Below, piece by piece: positions 7,208-13,686 of a stretch of DNA of 13,704 bases (the first letter of the stretch is position 1; every line of letters begins with the position of its first letter). A model generated the notes under the pieces. That model saw only the letters and a list, made by a program, of their open reading frames with translations. It did no database searches and was not told the DNA's origin. Made by a program: the position numbers and the translations under genes. The DNA is taken from assembly GCA_002314055.1 (NCBI GenBank), contig DCBP01000106.1, positions 1 to 13,704 of the forward strand, in the 5' to 3' direction. The DNA is from Prevotella sp. UBA1104 (GTDB lineage: Bacteria; Bacteroidota; Bacteroidia; Bacteroidales; Bacteroidaceae).

Positions 7208-9412
7208 TTATTTAGCTATAAGAGAGATGGCAAATCCTCCGCCACGAGCCTCCTTAATCTTCAGGATATCACCCTTCTTAACAGTGCGGTGAGATATCTT
7301 GTAGGCTTTAGGATTCTTTTCGTAGTCAGCGTCAGCAGCATCCTGATATATGGCGCAGTCATATTTTCTGCCTTTGTCAAGGAAGTCGAACTTCACAACA
7401 GCAGTATGTGCCTCTTCGCCGGTCTTACCGCCAACGAACCAGTTGTCGGTGCCCTTAGCCTTACGAGCCACAGTAATATATTTTGCCGGTTCAGCCTCGA
7501 TGTATTTGGAGTCGTCCCAGTCGCACGCCACATCGCGTATAAATTGGAAGGCATCATCATATTTTTCATAATGTTCAGGCAGGTCGGCAGCCATCTGCAG
7601 CGGACTGTACATTACGAGATACAACGACAGCTGTCCGCAGAGAGTAGAGTGAACAAAACTCTTGTTGTCGCTCCATTCCGAGAGCTTAGTTTCGAAGATA
7701 CCCGGGGTATAGTCCATAGGTCCGCCCTGCAGACGAGTGAACGGAAGCATCACCGTGTGGTAAGGCACACTGCCACCGAAAGCTTCATATTCCGTTCCGC
7801 GTGCACTCTCGTTGCCAACGAGGTTAGGCCATGTGCGGCAAATACCCGTAGGACGGGTGGCTTCGTGAGCATTAACCATAATATGATGCTTAGCCGCTTC
7901 CTCTACAACACGCTGGTAGTGGTTGTTCATCAGCTGACTGTAATGATATTCGCCACGTGGAATGATATCCCCCACATAGCCAGTCTTTACCGCATCATAT
8001 CCGTATTTGTTCATCAGATTGAAGGCATCCTCCAAATGGCGCTCATAGTTTATAGCCGAAGCCGAAGTTTCGTGGTGCATCATTAGTTTCACGCCCTTAG
8101 AGTGAGCATAGTCGTTAAGATATTTGATGTCGAAATCAGGATAAGGAGTAACAAAGTCGAACACGTCCAGCTTCTGGTGTCCGAACCAATCCTCCCAGCC
8201 GACGTTCCATCCTTCGACGAGGACCTCCTGCAAACCGTTTTTAGCCGCAAAGTCGATATATCGTTTCACTTCCGATGTCGTAGCTCCGTGAGTGCCGTTA
8301 GGTTTACACTTAGAGTAGTCTGTAACGCCGAGTCTAACCGAAGGATAATCATTAGTATAGCTCCAAGTCTTGGTTCCAACAATCATGTTCCACCACACGC
8401 CGCAGTATTTAGTAGGATGAATCCATGACGTGTCTTTAATCTTGCAAGGCTCGTTAAGGTTGAGAGTCAGTTTGCACGATAGCATGTCGCAGGCATCATC
8501 GCTCACGAGCACCGTGCGCCATGGTGTATTGAAAGGAGTCTGAATGAATCCTTTTCTTCCTACGGCATCCGGTGTTAACCACGACTCGAAGGTCAGCGTC
8601 TTCTCATTTAGGTTAAGGTGCATCGTTGGGTAGTCGATACAAGCAGCCTCGTGAATATTGATATACAGTCCGTCCTTTGTCTTCATCTGCAAAGAAGTCT
8701 GCACACCGGTGTCTGAGAAGACAGTAGTAGACGAGTTGCTCTTGTATTTCTCGCGGTCGCGGCGAATGATATCTTTTATGCCAGTGAGAGGAGTAATTTG
8801 ATATTCATACTCCTGAGTGTCGTAGTCGCCAGGAATCCAATAAGCCGTATGGTTGCCGTTCATGGCAAACTGTGTATGTTCCTCTTTAATCACGAAATAG
8901 TTAAGGTCGTTCTGTTGAGGAAATTCATAACGCAGTCCCATTCCGTAGTCATATACACGGAAACGGATAATAATGTTCCTGTTAGACGAAGGTTGGTTAA
9001 GGTCCACCTCCATCTCGTTGTAATTGTTGCGAATAGTTGCCGTCTCGCCCCATACCGGTCGCCATGTCTCGTCAAAACTCGTAGTCTTGTGGTCTGTTTC
9101 CTTAAATCCGTCCATAAGGTCAGTTTCCTGCATGAACTTCGATGCATGCTTATCTTTGGCAAGTTCCAGTCCGAGATGAGAAGGCTTGCACACTGTTTTT
9201 CCCTTGTAACTCATTTCATAAGTAGGCTGTCCGCTGTCGGAAAGCGAGAACTTTACCGTAACATTTCCGTTCGGCGATGTAACGGTCTGTGCTGAGGCAA
9301 GGAATGGGAGAAGGGCTAAGAGAGAGAGACCTCTTCTGATCCTAGAGCCCCCCTCTAATTCCCCCAAGTGGGGAAGAAGTGGACCAAATAATTTCGTTAT
9401 AATATTCTTCAT
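7208..9412 (-). CDS. susB: GH97 alpha-glucosidase, SusB-like
   Basis: 734 residues against about 738 for B. thetaiotaomicron SusB. By memory of SusB numbering, the key glutamates all align at a constant +9 offset: E203 (SusB E194, Ca2+), E448 in MMHHET (E439, base), E517 in NAHEATRPTG (E508, base and Ca2+), E535 in GNESARG (E526, Ca2+) and E541 (E532, acid). This fits an inverting, Ca2+-dependent exo-alpha-glucosidase releasing glucose from maltodextrins in the periplasm. The signal peptide is odd: a hydrophobic core LLALLPFLASA (31-41) before Q42 is preceded by a long n-region in which residues 12-23 (LPHLGELEGGSR) come from a G-rich repeat. The ATG at 9412 is the best start; no other ATG or GTG precedes the core, only a TTG at residue 16. 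The leader also carries an inverted copy of that repeat. Confidence 0.94.
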   Translation of the reverse strand: MKNIITKLFGPLLPHLGELEGGSRIRRGLSLLALLPFLASAQTVTSPNGNVTVKFSLSDSGQPTYEMSYKGKTVCKPSHLGLELAKDKHASKFMQETDLMDGFKETDHKTTSFDETWRPVWGETATIRNNYNEMEVDLNQPSSNRNIIIRFRVYDYGMGLRYEFPQQNDLNYFVIKEEHTQFAMNGNHTAYWIPGDYDTQEYEYQITPLTGIKDIIRRDREKYKSNSSTTVFSDTGVQTSLQMKTKDGLYINIHEAACIDYPTMHLNLNEKTLTFESWLTPDAVGRKGFIQTPFNTPWRTVLVSDDACDMLSCKLTLNLNEPCKIKDTSWIHPTKYCGVWWNMIVGTKTWSYTNDYPSVRLGVTDYSKCKPNGTHGATTSEVKRYIDFAAKNGLQEVLVEGWNVGWEDWFGHQKLDVFDFVTPYPDFDIKYLNDYAHSKGVKLMMHHETSASAINYERHLEDAFNLMNKYGYDAVKTGYVGDIIPRGEYHYSQLMNNHYQRVVEEAAKHHIMVNAHEATRPTGICRTWPNLVGNESARGTEYEAFGGSVPYHTVMLPFTRLQGGPMDYTPGIFETKLSEWSDNKSFVHSTLCGQLSLYLVMYSPLQMAADLPEHYEKYDDAFQFIRDVACDWDDSKYIEAEPAKYITVARKAKGTDNWFVGGKTGEEAHTAVVKFDFLDKGRKYDCAIYQDAADADYEKNPKAYKISHRTVKKGDILKIKEARGGGFAISLIAK
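9344..9379 (-). repeat. G-rich palindromic repeat inside the GH97 signal-peptide coding region
   Basis: On the minus strand this segment contains a hairpin, TTCCCC (9375-9370) pairing with GGGGAA (9364-9359), followed by TTAGAGGGGGGCT. It aligns with 9470-9498 read on the + strand (CTCCCCCTTGTGGGAG, then TTGGATGGGGCTT). It encodes residues 12-23 of the GH97 protein and keeps the frame open. I infer a mobile or spreading short repeat that landed in the signal peptide. Confidence 0.7.
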
Positions 9413-9469
9413 ATTTATTTTAATATTTAAAATTTTTCTTTTCTATTGGAGAAACTTTTTTTCCTTATT

Positions 9470-9523
9470 CTCCCCCTTGTGGGAGTTGGATGGGGCTTTC
9501 ATTGGGGGAGTTGGATGGGGCTT
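9470..9523 (+). repeat. G-rich repeat, one hairpin copy plus a direct half copy, in the GH97 leader
   Basis: GGGAGTTGGATGGGGCTT occurs twice, at 9481-9498 and 9506-9523, identical and 25 bp apart. The first copy is preceded by CTCCC (9470-9474), which pairs with GGGAG (9481-9485). The second copy runs into the malQ stop codon (9522-9524). The element is inverted relative to the copy at 9344-9379. The rest of the 109-bp gap (9413-9469) is A/T-rich leader with no promoter box that I can see. Confidence 0.8.
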
Positions 9524-12191
9524 ATCTCAACCCAACCAATTCCTTAATCTGGTCGTTATAATCCTTATTGGCAAGCAAGTTCTCGATATTGACATGCATG
9601 CGGTAGCGCCAATAGTGATGCGGATTAGCCGGAATGTTGATACGCTCGGCATTAGCGTCAGGCAGACGCAGCTTCTCGTCGATAGCAAACCAGTCTTGCA
9701 GCGATAGGATGCAGAGCATCGAAGGACAAGTGAGCTGATTGGATATAATCTCCTTGGCAAGCCATCCCGGCAGAGGATGAGGCGCACCGCCACCGCGGTA
9801 AAGCTGAGAAGAATAATATTCTTGAGTACGTTCGTAATCCTCGTCCCACCACTGGCGCAAGGTAGGCATGTCGTGGGTAGACAGCGTGCAGACGCTGCGA
9901 TAAGGATTCTTCCACAACTCCCCGAACTTCACGCTCGGGTCCTTAGGCATCTGTTGCAGTTCAAGACTCAGTATTCGCAACTCATTCATCACCCAAGCCA
10001 CGCAGTCTGGCACCATACCAAGGTCTTCGGCACAGACAAGCATGCGAGTAGCCTGAACAAGAACCGGCAACTTTTTCATTGCTTCATTATACCAGAAATT
10101 GTTGTTGCGACGATAGTAATAATCATTATACAGACGGTTGAATTTCTCCTTGTCGCTGTCTACAAGAGCCTCATACATAAAGTTCAACTGAGCAGTAATC
10201 CTCGGGTGGAACTTGTTACGGTCGTTAATGTCGCGCACGAAGAGTACGTCGGCGGCGAGCGCATACAGTCCGTCGCGAATCCAGATATCATCGGCTGAAT
10301 CTTTTCCCTTAAAGGCAGCCTCAATCTTGCGTTCCGTGTCAAATTCCGGTTTAAGAGAGAAGATATCGTCATGCTCGTGTTTCAGATATTTGTCTATAAC
10401 CTCTTCAGCATGAATGCCAAACACGCGGTCGACCACCCAACGGGCGATGAACGGAGTAGTGAACAGCTGTTCCTGAAAATGCAGTCCGTATCCCTCAATC
10501 TCCTCGCGAGTCATGGCAAGCGATGGAGAGAACTGTCCGAGTAATCCGTGAACACACGTAGTAGGAATAGCCCAGATGCGGAAGAAACCGAGCACATGGT
10601 CGATGCGGTAGGCATCAAAGAACTTCGACATATTCTGGAATCTGCGAATCCACCACACACAGCCGTCGTCGATCATCTTCTGCCAGTTGTAAGTAGGGAA
10701 TCCCCAGTTCTGACCGTTGATAGAGAAAGCATCAGGTGGAGCACCAGCCTGAGAGTTAAGGTTGAAATACTGCGGCTCATGCCATACATCACAGCTGTTG
10801 CGGTTCACGCCGATAGGAATGTCGCCCTTCAGGATTACGCCACGAGCCATGGCATATTCATGAGCGGAGCGCATCTGGTTGTTCAATATAAACTGTGCAT
10901 AATAATAAAAAGCCACGTTGCAGAACTCCTTAGAGCGAGAGTTCAGCAAAGCTCCGCGGTCAGCCTCGTTCCATTGCTTGTGTCCATCCCATTTAGCGAA
11001 GTCCACGCATCCGTATTTGTCGCGGAAGTAGCAGTATTGAGCATACGGCACGAGCCAGTGTTCATTCTCCTTCAGGAACTGTTTAAAGTCGAGCGACTTC
11101 AATACCTCTTTGCCTTCCTGTTCAAAAATGATGCGCAAATATTCCGTCTTTGCATTGTTCACCCTTTCGTAGTCAATCTGTTTCAGAGCATTAAGCTCTT
11201 TGCGTAGAGTTTCAAACTCTTCAGCCTTCTTCTTGTCTTTGATGGCAGGAAGTTGGCGGAAGTCGGCATATTGTGGATGAAGGGCAAAAATGCTGATAGC
11301 AGAGTAGGGGTAAGAGTCAGTCCAGGAGTGAGTAGACGTAGTGTCGTTTATCGGCAAAACCTGTAATACCTTCTGGTTCGTTTCCGCAACCCAGTCGATC
11401 ATCAACTTCAAGTCGCCGAAGTCGCCCACACCAAAGCTGCCGTTAGACCGCAGCGAGAATACCGGAATCAAAGTTCCAGCAAGTTTAGTGTCGCAGATTT
11501 CAAAGAAAGCCTGGTCGAGTTCATACACGCAAACTTCACCATTGTTCATCTCCGGCACAGTGATGCTTCTGTTGTATCCCGTTTCCCATAACACGTTGCC
11601 CTTATCGTCGGTGGCAATGAATTTCAGTTCCGTTGTGTCATTGTCAAAAGCATCAGCATTGATATCCGCCATCCATTCGTTGAAGTTGTGCTCATACATC
11701 TTCACGGCACGTTCCGCGTGCCAGTTGCCGAGGCATCCGCAGTCGCCCACAACGAGCAACCGCTCCCCTTTGCGCAACTGTGGAGCACGCACGATGAGAC
11801 GTAGAGTCTTTGAAAAATCAGTTGCCGGAGCAGCCTCGCGGTGGCGTCGGTTCACGCAGTCGGTAAAAGCCGAACTATACAGATAAGAATCACAAGGAAT
11901 GTCGGTCCAGCGGTTATACACCGTATATTCCTTAGCCTTCTTGGCATTAAGTTCAAGTCGGTGAGAGACAGTCTGCCATTCGTGTCTAATCTCCTTTCCG
12001 CTGTTGTTGAGGCTATAGAAATATTCAATACGTGCAGGTATAGAATTAAGTTCAATGTCGCACGACCAAGTCTTGCCGTCGACAGTATTCATTCCGTATG
12101 ATTTAGCCTCGGCTGCAACATTATCTATGATGTTAAGTCGCAAATCCTCGCCGAAGGCAGTGTTGTATTTCAGATTAAAATGAATCTTCAT
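9522..12191 (-). CDS. malQ: 4-alpha-glucanotransferase, DPE2-like GH77 with tandem N-terminal CBM20 modules
   Basis: 889 residues, no signal peptide, hence cytoplasmic. Residues 1-98 and about 127-225 look like two CBM20 starch-binding modules (the second has LLVVGDCGCLGNWHAERAV, 145-163). The GH77 domain starts near 239 (GTLIPVFSLRSNGSFGVGD). Its catalytic residues are nucleophile D531 in AYRIDHVLGFFR, acid E722 in CAEDLG, and D774 in STHDMPT. D531 and E722 lie 191 residues apart, far more than the roughly 47 in simple MalQ such as the T. aquaticus enzyme. Tandem CBM20 plus this insertion is the layout of plant DPE2. The enzyme should transfer glucosyl units between maltose or maltodextrins and an acceptor glucan, releasing glucose. 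It follows the transporter gene by 82 bp, fitting a role on imported maltose. The ATG follows ATACAACA in an A-rich leader. Confidence 0.95.
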   Translation of the reverse strand: MKIHFNLKYNTAFGEDLRLNIIDNVAAEAKSYGMNTVDGKTWSCDIELNSIPARIEYFYSLNNSGKEIRHEWQTVSHRLELNAKKAKEYTVYNRWTDIPCDSYLYSSAFTDCVNRRHREAAPATDFSKTLRLIVRAPQLRKGERLLVVGDCGCLGNWHAERAVKMYEHNFNEWMADINADAFDNDTTELKFIATDDKGNVLWETGYNRSITVPEMNNGEVCVYELDQAFFEICDTKLAGTLIPVFSLRSNGSFGVGDFGDLKLMIDWVAETNQKVLQVLPINDTTSTHSWTDSYPYSAISIFALHPQYADFRQLPAIKDKKKAEEFETLRKELNALKQIDYERVNNAKTEYLRIIFEQEGKEVLKSLDFKQFLKENEHWLVPYAQYCYFRDKYGCVDFAKWDGHKQWNEADRGALLNSRSKEFCNVAFYYYAQFILNNQMRSAHEYAMARGVILKGDIPIGVNRNSCDVWHEPQYFNLNSQAGAPPDAFSINGQNWGFPTYNWQKMIDDGCVWWIRRFQNMSKFFDAYRIDHVLGFFRIWAIPTTCVHGLLGQFSPSLAMTREEIEGYGLHFQEQLFTTPFIARWVVDRVFGIHAEEVIDKYLKHEHDDIFSLKPEFDTERKIEAAFKGKDSADDIWIRDGLYALAADVLFVRDINDRNKFHPRITAQLNFMYEALVDSDKEKFNRLYNDYYYRRNNNFWYNEAMKKLPVLVQATRMLVCAEDLGMVPDCVAWVMNELRILSLELQQMPKDPSVKFGELWKNPYRSVCTLSTHDMPTLRQWWDEDYERTQEYYSSQLYRGGGAPHPLPGWLAKEIISNQLTCPSMLCILSLQDWFAIDEKLRLPDANAERINIPANPHHYWRYRMHVNIENLLANKDYNDQIKELVGLR

Positions 12192-12220
12192 TGTTGTATT
12201 GTTTTTTTTGATTATATTTA

Positions 12221-12247
12221 TGGGAGAACTGGGAGTTCAGAGAGTAA
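12221..12247. repeat. 9-bp tandem array (TGGGAGNNN), three units, in the malQ leader
   Basis: TGGGAGAAC (12221), TGGGAGTTC (12230) and a degenerate AGAGAGTAA (12239). It begins 29 nt upstream of the malQ ATG. The first two units are identical to those opening the arrays at 5125 and 7107 and again contain the GAAC/GTTC mini-hairpin. Confidence 0.8.
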
Positions 12248-12253
12248 TAGCCC

Positions 12254-12288
12254 TAATTCCTAATTCCTCTTTCCTAATTCCTAATTCT
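12254..12288. repeat. 7-bp tandem array (TAATTCC), five units, overlapping the transporter stop codon
   Basis: TAATTCC at 12254 and 12261, TCTTTCC at 12268, TAATTCC at 12275 and TAATTCT at 12282, in perfect 7-bp register. On the minus strand the array encodes the last residues of the MFS protein (I-R-N) and its TAG stop (12276-12274). The first 18 bases (12254-12271) recur exactly at 13687-13704. Confidence 0.85.
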
Positions 12289-13578
12289 TATCGCTCCAAC
12301 GCTTATTGCTCCAGCCACCAAACAAATGGCAGCCACAATCATCATGCTGTATTGGTGGGAGCCGATGAGCGAGAGGATGTGTCCGCCGATGGCGGCAGCC
12401 ACAATCTGCGGCAAGCAGATAGTGCCGTTGAAAAGTCCGAGATAAGCCCCCTTGTGTCCGTAACCCTCAAGAGCATTAGTAACAAAGGCAAACGGCATGG
12501 CGAGCATGGCAGCCCATGCGCAGCCGATGAGTACGAACGGGAGGATAAGTAAGTTCTTGTCGTCGATAAACGGGAGCATGGCAAAGCCAACGGCTCCGAT
12601 GATGAGGCTGATGGCATAGGCAAATTTTCCGTTCTTTATCTTAGGCAAGACCATAGCCCAAACCACGCTTCCGAGAGCCTGGCAGAAGAACAGAACACCA
12701 ACCCAGTTTCCAGCTTCCTGATAGGCTGCCGAAGAAACATCAGTAGTGTGCCAAACCGTTTCGGCAATAGTACCGTTGGTATAAGTCCACATATACAGGA
12801 ATGCTGCCCAGCAGAAAAACTGCACGAGTCCTACCTTCCAGAACATCGACGGAGCATTCTTCAGCAAGTCAATCCAGTTGGCTTTCTGCTCCTGAGTTTC
12901 CGGTTTCAGTTCGTTGTATTCAGCATATTCTTTCGGGTTCCACTCCTTCACGGTGAACGAAGTATAGAGCACGCAAAGAATAAGAATAGCAGCACCGATA
13001 TAGAAAGAATAAATCACGGAATCCGGGATAACTCCCTTCGGTGCCTCGTTGGCAATGCCGAGTGCCGTGAAGAAGAACGGGAACACATAGCCGATAAGCG
13101 AGCCTGCATTACACAGGAAACTCTGGATAGAGTAGGCGAGCGATTTCTGTTTTTCGTTCACCATATCCCCCACGAGCATCTTGAAAGGCTGCATCGCCAT
13201 ATTGATGCTCGTGTCGAGAAACATTAGCGAGATAAGTCCGAACACCATTGCCGTGCTCACCGCCATACCGAACGAGCCGGCATTAGGCAGCAGACACATC
13301 ACTGCAACGGCAACAGCCGAGCCTATAAAAAGATAAGGAATACGTCTGCCGAAGCGGCACCAAGTACGGTCGCTCAACGTTCCCACTATAGGTTGCACGA
13401 TGATACCCATCAGTGGGGGCAGAATCCAGAAATAACTCAGAGAATGAGGGTCAGCGCCAAGAGTGGCGAAGATTCTCGATATGTTGGCGCTCTGCAGAGC
13501 ATATGCAATCTGCACGCCAAAAAATCCGAAGCTCAAGTTCCAAAGCTTCCAAAAACTTAGGTCTTGTTTCTGTTTCAT
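12274..13578 (-). CDS. MFS sugar transporter, SLC45/GPH-type, probable maltose/maltodextrin importer
   Basis: 434 residues of strongly hydrophobic character with about 12 predicted membrane segments, so an inner-membrane protein. The start (LSFWKLWNLSFGFFGVQIAY, 7-26) and the loop 2-3 motif GTLSDRTWCRFGRRIPYL (66-83, with D70, R71, G77, R78, R79) are typical of SLC45-like sugar symporters found beside GH13/GH77 genes in Bacteroidetes. A hydrophilic central loop lies around 210-240 (KEWNPKEYAEYNELKPETQE). A role importing maltose or short maltodextrins for MalQ is inferred from context; the substrate cannot be read directly. This is the first visible gene of the operon. Its last residues (I-R-N) and TAG stop come from the 7-bp repeat array at 12254-12288, so the natural C-terminus may have been altered slightly. 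The ATG at 13578 follows a long A-rich leader without a Shine-Dalgarno sequence. Confidence 0.9.
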   Translation of the reverse strand: MKQKQDLSFWKLWNLSFGFFGVQIAYALQSANISRIFATLGADPHSLSYFWILPPLMGIIVQPIVGTLSDRTWCRFGRRIPYLFIGSAVAVAVMCLLPNAGSFGMAVSTAMVFGLISLMFLDTSINMAMQPFKMLVGDMVNEKQKSLAYSIQSFLCNAGSLIGYVFPFFFTALGIANEAPKGVIPDSVIYSFYIGAAILILCVLYTSFTVKEWNPKEYAEYNELKPETQEQKANWIDLLKNAPSMFWKVGLVQFFCWAAFLYMWTYTNGTIAETVWHTTDVSSAAYQEAGNWVGVLFFCQALGSVVWAMVLPKIKNGKFAYAISLIIGAVGFAMLPFIDDKNLLILPFVLIGCAWAAMLAMPFAFVTNALEGYGHKGAYLGLFNGTICLPQIVAAAIGGHILSLIGSHQYSMMIVAAICLVAGAISVGAIRIRN

Positions 13579-13614
13579 TTGATTATGTTATTTTTTATTG
13601 TTTTTTCTTTTGAC

Positions 13615-13641
13615 TGGGAGAACTGGGAGTGATGGGAGTTC
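13615..13641. repeat. 9-bp tandem array (TGGGAGNNN), three units, in the transporter leader
   Basis: TGGGAGAAC (13615), TGGGAGTGA (13624) and TGGGAGTTC (13633). It begins 36 nt upstream of the transporter ATG, with the A-rich leader between. Same orientation as the arrays at 5125, 7107 and 12221. Confidence 0.85.
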
Positions 13642-13648
13642 TATGGCT

Positions 13649-13684
13649 TATAGGACATATAAGATAAATATGACATATAGGGGT
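13649..13684. repeat. Second 9-bp family (TATAGGACA-like), four units
   Basis: TATAGGACA (13649), TATAAGATA (13658), AATATGACA (13667) and TATAGGGGT (13676) are in continuous 9-bp register. The units resemble, in inverted orientation, those at 119-136 upstream of the kinase. The stretch lies between a TGGGAG array and a TAATTCC array, making a composite leader. No promoter box of the TAnnTTTG type was found on the minus strand here. Confidence 0.6.
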
Positions 13685-13686
13685 AA

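Noticed and set aside
7106..8086. A 326-codon + strand frame beginning MGELGVLGVLGEL
   Set aside because: Its N-terminus is just the translation of the 9-bp array, which stays open because nine is a multiple of three; the rest is antisense to GH97.
9365..9367. TTG at residue 16 as an alternative GH97 start that would avoid part of the repeat
   Set aside because: It lies inside the repeat and leaves the acidic residues in place. The ATG at 9412 has an A-rich leader and adds basic residues expected of a signal n-region.
1127..13578. The six-gene block as a previously undescribed system
   Set aside because: Every gene belongs to a known starch or maltodextrin family with intact catalytic residues; the novelty, if any, lies in the intergenic repeats and module layout.
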